NCBI GenBank assembly: GCA_021813745.1
Contig: JAKAJO010000075.1
Location: 62,001 to 126,000, forward strand
Reading direction: 5' to 3'
Source of the DNA: Acidobacteriota bacterium
GTDB taxonomy: Bacteria > Acidobacteriota > Terriglobia > Terriglobales > Acidobacteriaceae
Length of the DNA: 64,000 bases
The notes beneath the pieces are model-generated. The model was not told the origin of the DNA. It did no database searches and worked only from the letters and a program-made list of their open reading frames with translations. This document shows positions 28,201 through 39,269 of this stretch, piece after piece. The stretch's first letter is position 1; every line of letters begins with the position of its first letter. A program made the translations under genes and the position numbers.

Positions 28201-28482
28201 CCGAACGATGCGGCTTCGCTTGGCAATGCGGCTTTGATTCAACAGGGAGTCTTCGATCCCGGGATGTTCCAATCTGCACTTGGAAACCTGGCGCTCAGCT
28301 CAACCCAGATTTCGGAAGTCCGCGTGCCCCAGTGGCTGGGTGATGCCAAAGCATATTACATCCTGCCGCGAAAGGTTGAGGTGGGTGCCGTGTTTCAATA
28401 CGGCAGTTATGGAGACTACTGGAATCCGAACCTGAATGGCGCTCTGCGAGTCATCGATGTGTATATCGGACGCAGTTGGTAA
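25228..28482 (+). CDS. Fused decaheme c-type cytochrome (MtrA/DmsE-like) and outer-membrane barrel (MtrB-like)
   Basis: 1084 residues. A signal peptide is followed by ten CxxCH motifs starting at Cys53, 76, 111, 136, 188, 214, 238, 260, 283 and 302, the spacing and number of the periplasmic decaheme MtrA/DmsE family. An Ala/Ser-rich linker (about 340-400) leads to a beta-rich half that starts FLHISGFASRVGEYDSLQQ, typical of MtrB/PioB barrels, with alternating strands to a terminal Trp (YIGRSW), the usual last aromatic of outer-membrane proteins. In known systems cytochrome and porin are separate chains that carry electrons across the outer membrane. Here one chain would do both. A CGAQCH (Cx3CH) sits at 573-578 inside the barrel. 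No MtrC-like surface cytochrome is in the window. Confidence 0.85.
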   Translation: MRRVPFILMSAVFLIAAACFPTYSISESPSKDLRPVPRSLRIAGATPIGSDTCASCHADVAKSFQHAFHQQQGVTCEECHGNGSLHVEGGGDVTKIISPFKRPAAEANAVCLNCHAQDAMTRHWSTGIHAANGVRCIDCHQVHASSGQSTRLVPARFDTATHGAQRANLVSPETNAIVEARAASTEACLRCHRTEGAQLSMPYHHPLREGKMSCADCHDPHGGSAGRNLRVSNVNELCLRCHAQYRGPFAYQHPPVSEDCLNCHTPHGSPNTNLLTVSEPALCLQCHSGHHNGASLPLADRCTNCHATIHGTDVATPSGGSRFIDKGQWGVPSEPTAQMVNTVSQSTYAPRASSSAATSVAAAATALGSAAALLGPKLRPFPGVAAVVDQGDSSGDDPGDGWSASSAAYRFLHISGFASRVGEYDSLQQSGGTNMSVAYVNPAKHLTAVSRGVVLTGTDYSVRSQVTVGDRLQAGLDLRSLVQEQDHYVSYLAQLSPSDFGLPGAVTDSIPANAVFAVTQRLGNGYLRFRPSSLPIHLFVKGEMQARTGETQLTYLDENSTPAVYVGGVNTTCGAQCHQASQFQPINYTTRNIAGGADFAVHHLMHFLYEHKFSSFNDRLIFPTVTYTGPFTPEDEGFSTVNPPPSGPAPQDVPVGSYYYDIPSPSQYSADTVKMNLTAAETFLVNGQVTYTRVRNTFTHNPQRWFDTDDTASWAPEKRLRLSADFHQQNMINGFTPYYSLYGDVSWHRHWAGLQAEYELPAGLSLEMKYKRSGITRSNAALWPQVYSMDNTDLQTVIPSTTSNEAGLALRYRSTLWNARAGYDWTGTHHPGYLIIPGSDNRIFASIWLTPKPWLTFQNDARFDVQNAFPSPALPNTPTEAQGFGGDIAGLPSNFQRRNRIYTETASAEIRPLAPWNLSLGYSYQQDNLQTYMAFQNDSSTNYVVDEPLVPYKQLSQVVWGDSTYTVKDRVGIDLRFTHNASNSGYRPDLNPNDAASLGNAALIQQGVFDPGMFQSALGNLALSSTQISEVRVPQWLGDAKAYYILPRKVEVGAVFQYGSYGDYWNPNLNGALRVIDVYIGRSW

Positions 28483-28709
28483 TGAAGTGTCGCCGGAAGG
28501 TCATCCGAGGGTCCGTTGAAATTGCACGACGCCTGCAAATTCAGCGGACCTGAAAAGCCATCTGCACTGGCATGCCCTCGATGTGCAGCGTCCGCTCCAG
28601 CGGTTTCACAGTTGGTCTATCTCAACGTTGAGGTGCGAAGTGGCTCTCCCTTCGGGAAAAGCCTCCCGCAAAAGATGGCTAAAATGGCGACGAGTCCCGC
28701 GGAAGCGCT

Positions 28710-31642
<2,933 letters not shown>

Positions 31643-31795
31643 ATGAAACTCGCAGTCCGCATCTTTGCTTTTGCTGTTGTCGTTGCCGGTTTCGCTGCTG
31701 CCGCCACCACCAGTTCCAGCTCCCACGCAGTCGCCAATCACCTTTCGGCCACTTCATCACTGCCTGTCCCGACTTGCAGCGTCTATTGCAAATAG
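31643..31795 (+). CDS. Small secreted peptide, 50 residues
   Basis: ATG at 31643 with GAGG about 9 bases upstream, stop TAG at 31793-31795. The product is MKLAVRIFAFAVVVAGFAAA then a Ser/Thr/Ala-rich stretch and the tail LPVPTCSVYCK. The first 25-30 residues form a clear signal peptide, leaving about 20-25 residues with two cysteines four apart, possibly a disulfide or metal site. From memory, Acidobacteriaceae genomes carry small proteins of this design; I cannot confirm it here. Function is unknown. Codon choice is consistent with a real gene, and no competing gene overlaps it. Confidence 0.65.
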   Translation: MKLAVRIFAFAVVVAGFAAAATTSSSSHAVANHLSATSSLPVPTCSVYCK

Positions 31796-31904
31796 ACAAA
31801 GCTTCGCGTAGCACGAAAGTGGTAAGGCACTAGCTTCATTTCATTTTGAGGCTCGGTCTGTCACGCGCTATCCTGAGTGGGCTCTCGGGAGGGCGCTGGG
31901 CTCT

Positions 31905-32789
31905 ATGCCGTTGAACCTCGCAATGTCCATCATGACTGCGGCCGAATTTCTATTGTGGGCCGTTGCTGGATTTACCTTCTGGAAGAAAGGCCTCCATCAC
32001 CGTTTCCCGGCGATGAGCAAGTACTTGGCCCTCCGGCTCGGCTCGATGCCGATTCTACTCGCAATTCTTTATGCCATGGCGCAACCATGGGCTCCCGGTC
32101 ACATCTTCCGCCCGCTCTATTTCTACGGCTACTGGAGCGTCTATGGCGCGAGCGCGGTATGCCTATTTTTCGTCTGCCTCGAAGTCTTCAGTGCCGTACT
32201 GGCAACGCTCTCCGGGCTCAAAATGTTGGGCACTGTCGCGTTTAGATGGGTGGCCTTAGTTTCTCTATTGGTGAGCTTCGGTAGCCTGTCGCTGATGCAA
32301 GGACGTTCAGGGGATCCGCTGATCTGCAGCGGTGCAATCGCCATGATGCGTGTTGTTGGCATCATGGGTCTTTGCCTTCTTGCATTCCTCTGCCTCAGCA
32401 TGAATGCCTTTCGCTCCTCGATGCGCGATTTGACGGTTGGGCTCAGCCTGGGATTGGGCCTGATGGCGGCGAATGATTTTGTGACGTCCAGCCTGATCTC
32501 GCACTTTGAGTCGCTTACCTCGCCTCTGCAGTTTGTCAACGAGGCCGTCATCCTGCTCTCGCTGGGCATCTGGATTGCCTACTTTGTTCTGCCTGAGCCG
32601 GTGCGGATGCCGCTAGTGATGCCTGCCGATTCCACGGTGTATCGGTGGAATGAGATTGCCTCGGCATTGGGCCACGGAACAAAGGTTGCAGTTGCTCCAC
32701 CTTCGCCAGGGTTTTTCCTGTCCGACGTCGAAAAGGTTGTCGACAAGGTGATCTCACGGAATTTGCAGAGTAGCGAAACAAAGTCCTGA
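31905..32789 (+). CDS. Polytopic membrane protein of unknown function
   Basis: 294 residues with about seven hydrophobic segments (for example AEFLLWAVAGFTFW, PILLAILYAMA, WVALVSLLVSFGSL, IMGLCLLAFLCLSM, AVILLSLGIWIAYFVL) and a soluble C-terminal tail of about 75 residues ending FLSDVEKVVDKVISRNLQ. I do not recognise the family; such 7-TM proteins are frequent in acidobacteria. A GGGAGGG lies about 12 bases before the ATG. A strong terminator follows directly, so it is probably transcribed alone. Confidence 0.7.
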   Translation: MPLNLAMSIMTAAEFLLWAVAGFTFWKKGLHHRFPAMSKYLALRLGSMPILLAILYAMAQPWAPGHIFRPLYFYGYWSVYGASAVCLFFVCLEVFSAVLATLSGLKMLGTVAFRWVALVSLLVSFGSLSLMQGRSGDPLICSGAIAMMRVVGIMGLCLLAFLCLSMNAFRSSMRDLTVGLSLGLGLMAANDFVTSSLISHFESLTSPLQFVNEAVILLSLGIWIAYFVLPEPVRMPLVMPADSTVYRWNEIASALGHGTKVAVAPPSPGFFLSDVEKVVDKVISRNLQSSETKS

Positions 32790-32813
32790 AGAAGTCGCCT
32801 GATTCTCGAATCG

Positions 32814-32846
32814 AAAGGCCGGACCTGCTCGGGTCCGGCCTTTTCT
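32814..32846 (+). terminator. Rho-independent terminator of the membrane-protein gene
   Basis: GGCCGGACC and GGTCCGGCC arms around a short CTGCTCG loop followed by TTTTC. The stem is preceded by AAA, so it may work in both directions. Confidence 0.85.
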
Positions 32847-32877
32847 GTTGATTTCACTGACTACTATCCAAAGCAAG

Positions 32878-32906
32878 CAAGGGCCGGAGCAGTGCTCCGG
32901 CCCTTG
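32878..32906 (-). terminator. Terminator of the rplU-rpmA operon
   Basis: CAAGGGCCGGAGC and GCTCCGGCCCTTG arms around AGT, 30 bases after the rpmA stop on the minus strand. On that strand it is followed by CTTGCTTTGG, a weak U-tract. Confidence 0.75.
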
Positions 32907-32937
32907 CCAATCAAAATCGATGATTCTTCTGTTTAGA

Positions 32938-33201
32938 CTATTCCGCAGCGATTGGTTCCACGGAAGCGAATCGTCCGCGGTTGCCGTGATCGGAGAACTT
33001 TACGCGACCCGTCACCTTGGCGAAAAGCGTGTCATCTGAGCCGATACCCACGTTTGCGCCCGGTTTGATTCGAGTACCGCGCTGCCGCATGATGATCGAG
33101 CCGCCCGTAACGAGCTGGCCCGCAAAGGCTTTCACGCCCAGTCGCTGCGCATTGGAATCACGTCCGTTTGTTGAGCTTCCGCCACCCTTTTTATGTGCCA
33201 T
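32938..33201 (-). CDS. rpmA: 50S ribosomal protein L27
   Basis: 87 residues. Starts [22 protein letters not shown], the usual N-terminus without the cleavable Firmicutes extension, and contains [20 protein letters not shown]. It is part of the large subunit near the peptidyl-transferase centre. It follows rplU by 33 bases, the standard bacterial order. Confidence 0.98.
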   Translation of the reverse strand: MAHKKGGGSSTNGRDSNAQRLGVKAFAGQLVTGGSIIMRQRGTRIKPGANVGIGSDDTLFAKVTGRVKFSDHGNRGRFASVEPIAAE

Positions 33202-33234
33202 TGCCGAATCCCTCTCTCAGTGAATCTGCCGCGC

Positions 33235-33561
33235 CTACTTCGCTGCGGTGTAGGTCTTGCCATCGGCCTCGATGGCCTTGATGCGGACCTCAGTAAAGTT
33301 CTGCCGGTGTCCCTGCAGCTTCTTGTACTGCTTCTTGCGCTTCAGGTGGAAGACAAGGATTTTGTCGCCACGGCCTTCGCCGAGCACCTCAGCCGTGACC
33401 TTGGCCTTGGAGGGCTTGGCGACTGAACCCTGCTCGCCTGAAACGGCCAGCACATCGCTGAACTCCACAGTCTGGTCCTTCGACGCGACAGTTTCAATCT
33501 TCAGCACGTCGCCAGGGGCGACCCGATATTGCTTTCCACCGGTACGAATGACCGCGTACAT
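33235..33561 (-). CDS. rplU: 50S ribosomal protein L21
   Basis: 108 residues from the ATG at 33561 with GGAGG five bases upstream; the frame is open further upstream but the family N-terminus MYAVIRTGGKQYRV fixes the start. Ends with RQNFTEVRIKAIEADGKTYTAAK. Binds 23S rRNA. First gene of the rplU-rpmA operon. Confidence 0.97.
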   Translation of the reverse strand: MYAVIRTGGKQYRVAPGDVLKIETVASKDQTVEFSDVLAVSGEQGSVAKPSKAKVTAEVLGEGRGDKILVFHLKRKKQYKKLQGHRQNFTEVRIKAIEADGKTYTAAK

Positions 33562-33852
33562 ACATCCTCCAGCGCGGCGCCGGCTTTGCCGATTGCGCTC
33601 GCAACAAATCAAAAAACCAGCTCGGGCGGATACTTCTGTGCCGCGGAACGCTCAAGCCTTCAGAACTACTCGGCGAGCGTCTGGCTCCACGACAACAGGC
33701 AGGAATCGCCAAACTAGAGTAGTGTACCGGCTTTTGCCGGACAGGTCAATGGATCTCCCGGGGCAGGCCAGCAGGTTGGCAAATGGTCTTTTCGGCAACT
33801 AACAGTTCGCTTCTGCCACTTCACAGCGGGCGACGGTATACACTTTCCAGTG

Positions 33853-34785
33853 ATGGAAACGACAGGTTGCGGCACTGCGATTGTCACGCCGTTTCGGGCG
33901 GATGGCAGAGACTCAATCGACGAGAGCGCCTTGCGTGCGCTCGTCAACTGGCAAATCGATTCAGGCATCGATTTTCTTGTGGCCTGCGGGTCCACAGGGG
34001 AAGCAGCGACGCTGGATGAGGAGGAGTGGCTCCATACTATCCACATCATCATGGACGCCGCCGGTGGACGGGTGCCCGTGTGGGCAGGCTGTACACACAA
34101 CTGCACTCGGACCTTGTTGCGCCAGGCCCGGCTCTTGTCGCAGGTGCGCGGCATCAGCGCCATCCTCTCCGCAAATCCCTACTACAACAAGCCTACCCAG
34201 GAGGGGCAGTACCAGCACTTCCTCGCCCTTGCCCAAGCGGTTGATCCCGTGCCCGTGGTTTTGTACAACGTGCCCGGTCGCACCGCCGCCAACCTGGAGC
34301 CGCAAACCGTTGTGCGCCTTGCCGAGGCTGCGCCGAACATTCAGGCCATCAAGGAAGCGAGCGGCAAGCTGACGCAGATTTCAGAGCTTGTTCATTCCCT
34401 GCCCCGCGGCTTCAAGGTCTTCTCCGGAGACGACAATTTAGCCCTCGCGGCGATTGGCATCGGTGCACACGGACTGATCAGCGTAGCCTCGAACGAAGCC
34501 CCAGCTGAAGTGAGCCGCATGATTCGTGCCGCACTGCACAATGACTGGCAGGCAGCTCGGGAGTTGGAGCGGCAGTATGGGCGCTTGTTTGAAGCCAATT
34601 TTTGGGAATCGAATCCCGCGCCTGTAAAGACGATTCTCAGCCTGATGGGACGGACCACGGATGTCGTCCGGCTTCCGCTCGTTCCACCCACGGCGGCGAC
34701 ACGCGCGCGGCTGGAGCGGCTCGCCGGTGAATTGGGTTTGCTGAAACACGCGCCAATTCCTGAGGGCTATATCGGACTCTTCTAG
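33853..34785 (+). CDS. dapA: 4-hydroxy-tetrahydrodipicolinate synthase
   Basis: 310 residues from the ATG at 33853; a GTG one codon earlier is also possible. Family features: GCGTAIVTPF, CGSTGEAATL, the Tyr of LYNVPGRTA (Tyr138) and the Schiff-base Lys167 in AIKEASG. It condenses aspartate semialdehyde with pyruvate for lysine and diaminopimelate. The DUF1080 gene follows after 11 bases. The ribosome site is weak. Confidence 0.95.
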   Translation: METTGCGTAIVTPFRADGRDSIDESALRALVNWQIDSGIDFLVACGSTGEAATLDEEEWLHTIHIIMDAAGGRVPVWAGCTHNCTRTLLRQARLLSQVRGISAILSANPYYNKPTQEGQYQHFLALAQAVDPVPVVLYNVPGRTAANLEPQTVVRLAEAAPNIQAIKEASGKLTQISELVHSLPRGFKVFSGDDNLALAAIGIGAHGLISVASNEAPAEVSRMIRAALHNDWQAARELERQYGRLFEANFWESNPAPVKTILSLMGRTTDVVRLPLVPPTAATRARLERLAGELGLLKHAPIPEGYIGLF

Positions 34786-34796
34786 AGGAATGGACA

Positions 34797-35693
34797 ATGC
34801 AGAACGCGCAACTGCGATCTTGGCGGCTCCTGGGCGCTGCTGCCGTGCTCTGCGTGGCGATGGTGAGCGAACTGACGCAGATGCATGCACAGGCGCAACC
34901 GGGAAGCAATCCCGAACCCGATCGTGCCTCTCTGATCAAGATCCCTCCCGACATTGTTGGATTGAGGAATGGGAAATTCATCGAGCCCGACCCGATGGAT
35001 TTTGCCAATCACACCGGATTCACTTCTATCTTCGATGGAAAGACCCTGCAGGGCTGGGATGGCATGCCGGGAGTGTGGTCGGTCCAGGATGGGGCGATTG
35101 TCGGTATATCGACGAGGGCCCACAATGCCGGCAATACTTTCCTCGTCTATCACGAAGAGCAGGCGCACGATTTTGATCTCAAGCTCGAAATCAAGGTGGA
35201 GTGGGGCGGCGGCAGCGGCATTCAATACCGAAGCAGCACAGGCATCCCTCCCGGCCGCGTCGCTGGCAAAGGCGAGCCGCCGCTCAACCCGCGCTGGGTC
35301 ATGATTGGACCACAGGCTGACTTCTGGTATCCCGTAAGCCCGCAGGCCAGGGAATATAGCGGCCAGCTCTACTCGCAAAACACCGCACGCGGCATTCTTG
35401 TATGGCGCGGCCAGGTGGTGCAGACCCTCCCCGGTAAGATTCCCCAACTGATCGGCATCATTGGCGACCGTAACTCGCTCGGAACGTATGTCAAAGACGG
35501 TGCGTGGAATCAGTACACGATCATCGCGCGCGGCGGTGTCATTCTGCATATTCTCAACGGACAGTTGATGGCCGTGCTGATTGATGATGATCCTGCGTCG
35601 TCAAACAACGTGTCCGGCCTAATTGGTTTGCAGATTGAGGGTACGCCCTGCAAGGTTTCCTTCCGCAATCTCTGGTTGCGGAAGATCAACTGA
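34797..35693 (+). CDS. Secreted DUF1080 (3-keto-disaccharide hydrolase-type) protein
   Basis: 298 residues. Signal peptide to about residue 33 (LLGAAAVLCVAMVSELTQMHAQAQ). The DUF1080 jelly-roll domain starts FTSIFDGKTLQGWDG, continues with VEWGGGSGIQYRS and ends CKVSFRNLWLRKIN. Members are lectin-like or hydrolyse 3-keto-sugars. It starts 11 bases after dapA with an AGAGGA site, so it may be co-transcribed although functionally unrelated. Confidence 0.88.
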   Translation: MQNAQLRSWRLLGAAAVLCVAMVSELTQMHAQAQPGSNPEPDRASLIKIPPDIVGLRNGKFIEPDPMDFANHTGFTSIFDGKTLQGWDGMPGVWSVQDGAIVGISTRAHNAGNTFLVYHEEQAHDFDLKLEIKVEWGGGSGIQYRSSTGIPPGRVAGKGEPPLNPRWVMIGPQADFWYPVSPQAREYSGQLYSQNTARGILVWRGQVVQTLPGKIPQLIGIIGDRNSLGTYVKDGAWNQYTIIARGGVILHILNGQLMAVLIDDDPASSNNVSGLIGLQIEGTPCKVSFRNLWLRKIN

Positions 35694-35888
35694 TCTCAGT
35701 CGATCATCCAATCCCTTCAGTTCGTAAAAATTCTCGTCACCCGCGCAACTTTTGCATGGACCAGCGGGTTCATCGCTAGTAACGGCACCCGCATGGTTCT
35801 GCGTGATCTCTTCTGTGCCGTGATGAAACCAAATGAGCGACGTTACCTTGGAGGCCTCTTGGAACGCGCAAAAGGAGTTGTGCCTGAA

Positions 35889-37298
35889 ATGAGACTGAGC
35901 GCGAACTACAAGATCACTCTTTCATCCTTCGCCGTGATGACCGCTGGCATGCTACTGACGGCGGGCTGCGGCAACGGATCAACTGCCACTTCCACCACCC
36001 CGGCCAACACCCCCACAGGCCCGGCATTTGTTATTGGCACGGATGCGCCGATGGCCGCAGTCACCTCTTTCGTTGCGCAGTTGCAGAGTGTTACCGCGAC
36101 TGACGCAAGTGGCAACAGCGTGTCTCTTGTGAGTGGTTCACCCACTGTGGACTTTGCACGCTACAACGGGCTGCAGACGTTGCTTGACCTGAACAGCGTC
36201 CCGGCGGGCACATACACCAGCGTGCAAATCACGCTGGGACCAACCGCGAAGATGAGCTATTTGAATATTCCTGCAAGCGGTGCGCCGACAATTGCCACGC
36301 AGGATGCAACCCTCACCACACAGAATGCGACGGTCACACTGACTAATCCTCTGGTCGTTTCCGCAAATGGAGCGCCTGTCGGTCTGCGCGTCGACTTCCA
36401 ACTCGGAAAGTCCATTCAGGTGGACTCCAACGGACAGATCACTGGGCAGGTGACGCCAACTTTCAAGATTGACAGTGTCGGTGTGGACGATCCGATGGCT
36501 TATGTCGATGAGTACACCGCCGGGGTACTTAGCGTGAATGCGAGCGTCCAGTCCTTTGTTGTGCAGGGACCGCACGGCTCACAGCTAACGGTCAACGTCA
36601 ACGGACAGACCGAATGGGATGGAGATGCAAGCCTCAGCAGCCTGACGACAAACTCCATCGTGCAGATCTCCGGCAAGCTCGACAAAGCCACTGGCACTTT
36701 GGATGCGGACGAGGTTGAAATCCTGTCCCAACAAGGCTTCTACGCCAGTGGTCAAGTTACCTACGTGACGCCAGCCTCAGGCACCGCATCCAGCTTTGAC
36801 CTGTATGTGCGCAGCTTGCTCCCCAGCACGACAGGGCTTACGCTTGGTCAAATCGCAACCGTCAATCTCACGGGCAGTGAAAAGTACTCTGTCTACTGGA
36901 TGCACGACGCCTTGGCGCAATTCCTATTCAATGCGGATGGATTGCTGCCCGGACAGGACGTTGCGGTAGGTGGACCGGCATCAGGAGCCTCCAATCCGCA
37001 GAGTGTCTCGGTGCATCGCGTGGTTCTGCGCAACTGGGGTTTCAATGGCACGGTGGTGCCAGGTAGCGAAGACACGAGCAACCATACCTTCCAGATCCAG
37101 GTGAATGGCTTCGCGGGCCTGCTCGTCCCACAGACCGTCACTGTCTATGTGGGAGGTGATGCCGACTACCGGGATGGATTCAACGGAATCAGCGACATTA
37201 CGGATAACGCAAAGGTTCGTGTCGTGGGCGTTCTGCTGAAGGATCCTCTCAGCGGCAATACCGTGCTTGTTGGCCACTACATCGATTCGCAAAATTGA
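35889..37298 (+). CDS. DUF4382/DUF5666-type lipoprotein
   Basis: 469 residues from the ATG at 35889 (AGGAG about 12 bases upstream), chosen because it gives a lipoprotein signal with lipobox LTAGC at Cys27. The next part (about 45-205) looks like DUF4382: FVIGTDAPMAAVTSF, QSVTATDASGNSVSL and TYTSVQITLGP. The rest consists of beta-rich DUF5666-like repeats. It should be a periplasmic or outer-membrane lipoprotein of unknown function. A terminator follows. Confidence 0.82.
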   Translation: MRLSANYKITLSSFAVMTAGMLLTAGCGNGSTATSTTPANTPTGPAFVIGTDAPMAAVTSFVAQLQSVTATDASGNSVSLVSGSPTVDFARYNGLQTLLDLNSVPAGTYTSVQITLGPTAKMSYLNIPASGAPTIATQDATLTTQNATVTLTNPLVVSANGAPVGLRVDFQLGKSIQVDSNGQITGQVTPTFKIDSVGVDDPMAYVDEYTAGVLSVNASVQSFVVQGPHGSQLTVNVNGQTEWDGDASLSSLTTNSIVQISGKLDKATGTLDADEVEILSQQGFYASGQVTYVTPASGTASSFDLYVRSLLPSTTGLTLGQIATVNLTGSEKYSVYWMHDALAQFLFNADGLLPGQDVAVGGPASGASNPQSVSVHRVVLRNWGFNGTVVPGSEDTSNHTFQIQVNGFAGLLVPQTVTVYVGGDADYRDGFNGISDITDNAKVRVVGVLLKDPLSGNTVLVGHYIDSQN

Positions 37299-37324
37299 GC
37301 GTCGCAACTGGCGATTCTCGCAAG

Positions 37325-37362
37325 CGCCGGGGCCGGAATATGGGCCTCGGCGTTCTTTTCTT
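37325..37362 (+). terminator. Terminator after the DUF4382 lipoprotein gene
   Basis: CGCCGGGGCC and GGCCTCGGCG arms (nine of ten paired) followed by TTCTTTTCTT, between converging genes. Confidence 0.8.
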
Positions 37363-37409
37363 GGCGGGTGCCTGAGGCTGGCGGAACTGCATCGCACTTT
37401 TCGTGCGCG

Positions 37410-38909
37410 CTATGCTGTCTGGTACTTCCTGCCAATGAGGTTTGCCGCGATCATGCCCGACTGATAGATCGTGGGCAAGCCGCTGCCTGGATGCGTTCCG
37501 CCGCCGACCAGGTAGCAGTTGTCCAGCTCTTCAAACTTGTTATGCGGACGGAAATAGAGCATCTGCGTCATCGTGTGTGCCAAATTGAAGGTCGCTCCAT
37601 GAAAGACTCCGGAATGCTCCCAATCGGCGGGCGTGATGATTCGCTCGGCTTCGATGTAGGGTCGCAAATCCCCCATGGCTGTGCGTGCCGCAATCTGATC
37701 CAGCACCATTTCGCGGAAACGCATCATTTCGCTCGCCCAGTCGGTTCCGCTCATCGTGTTGGGTACGGGAACCAGAATATACAGAGCCGATTTTCCCACC
37801 GGCGCGATGTCAGGATCAGTGACGCTTGCGTTGCGAATGTAAAACGAGATGTCATCCGACAGATCCAACGTTTCGAAAATATCCTCTGTGTTCTTGTGAT
37901 AGTCGCGCGCAAAAACGATACTGTGATGCGGCATCTCTGGAAATGTCTTGCTGAGGCCGAGATAGAGCATGAAAGTGGAACAGGAAAACTGCTTCTTCTC
38001 GAGCTTTGCTGGAGTATACTTCCGCAGCACGCCTTCTGGAATCAGGGTCCGCATCGCATGAGCGAAATCGGCATTCAGGATGGTTTCGTCGGCGCGCACA
38101 GACGATCCGTCTTCCAACACCACGCCCTGCACGCTGCGCTTCTCCACGAGAAGTTGCTTCACGGGAGTGCTAAGGTGCAGGACCGCACCATTCTGCTCGG
38201 CCACCCGCGCCATGGCCTTTGAGATCTCCGACAGGCCACCCTGCACGTGAAAGATGCCAAAGGCATGCTCCACGTAGGGCAAAATTACAAATAATCCAGG
38301 ACATTCCCAAGGCGACATGCCTAGATATTTCGACTGAAATGTGAAGCAGAGACGCAACTTCTCAGGGCCGAAGTAACGACCCAGGTAATCGAAAATGGAC
38401 CGACCAAATGGAATATGCGGAATCGCCTTGAGAAAATCGAGGGTGAAGAACTGACGGATGGTGGAATAGTCCTTTTCCAGGCAACCGTAGATGTGCTTGA
38501 ATCGTTCCGTCTCGCGCGCGAAAAAGCGATCAAGTCCATTTTCTTCTCCCGGGAAGACACGGGCAATCTGCTGTCGCATTCGCTCACGATCCTCGGTTAC
38601 GTCCACAGTGAAATCCGGAAAGATTAACCGATACATTGGATCTAGGCGTTTGAATCGAAGCACGTCTTCACTGTGCACCCCGGCCTCTTCAAAAGCCTTG
38701 TCAAGCACGAACTTCATCATCAGGAAAGTCGGACCTACGTCAAAGCGAAAGTCGCCCATGACAATTTCCGCATTGCGGCCACCCACCACGGGCGCCTTCT
38801 CAAAGACCTCAACCTGGAACCCGCGCCGGGCCAGCACCATCGCCGCAGTCAGTCCGCCGGGACCTGCTCCCACAATCACAATCTTTTTGCGTTCGTTTTG
38901 ACTCTTCAA
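37410..38909 (-). CDS. Phytoene desaturase/CrtI-like FAD oxidoreductase
   Basis: About 499 residues from a TTG at 38909; the frame is open to a GTG at 38987, and the true start is unclear. FAD-binding IVIVGAGPGGLTAAMVLARRG is at the N-terminus, followed by EKAPVVGGRN and FDVGPTFL. The C-terminal NCYLVGGGTHPGSGLPTIYQSG is diagnostic for the CrtI/CrtN carotenoid desaturase group. It would dehydrogenate phytoene or a related isoprenoid at the membrane. No crtB or other carotenoid gene is in the window, so the pathway is split or the substrate is different. The spacer to the next gene (38988-39269) contains nothing recognised. Confidence 0.82.
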   Translation of the reverse strand: MKSQNERKKIVIVGAGPGGLTAAMVLARRGFQVEVFEKAPVVGGRNAEIVMGDFRFDVGPTFLMMKFVLDKAFEEAGVHSEDVLRFKRLDPMYRLIFPDFTVDVTEDRERMRQQIARVFPGEENGLDRFFARETERFKHIYGCLEKDYSTIRQFFTLDFLKAIPHIPFGRSIFDYLGRYFGPEKLRLCFTFQSKYLGMSPWECPGLFVILPYVEHAFGIFHVQGGLSEISKAMARVAEQNGAVLHLSTPVKQLLVEKRSVQGVVLEDGSSVRADETILNADFAHAMRTLIPEGVLRKYTPAKLEKKQFSCSTFMLYLGLSKTFPEMPHHSIVFARDYHKNTEDIFETLDLSDDISFYIRNASVTDPDIAPVGKSALYILVPVPNTMSGTDWASEMMRFREMVLDQIAARTAMGDLRPYIEAERIITPADWEHSGVFHGATFNLAHTMTQMLYFRPHNKFEELDNCYLVGGGTHPGSGLPTIYQSGMIAANLIGRKYQTA

Positions 38910-39269
38910 AGTCCCGCTTCGCTTTCTAGATTTCCCCGCCTGCTGGACATGCGCACCCCGCACACCTGGAGCCAGCCGCACGCACAAAGTGCAGTCGTGT
39001 GATGAGCGCCCTTCTTTCTCACGCTTTCGGTGGATTGATCACTCGGGCTGATTCACGTCCAGAGGTACATCCATGGAGCTCACTCTGCACCAACCCTCAC
39101 ACAGCTTCAACTCCGGAAGTCCCCTATTGGATGTTTGGGTCTTTGCCGCGAAGCGACAGGCATCTCGCATATTCCAGCAGCGCAAAAAATTTCAGCGCAA
39201 TGTTTCTTCTTACCAAAAGAGTTTGTCTCTCTGCTGCCGATGAGGCTGCTTGCGGATGAGCCACGCTTG

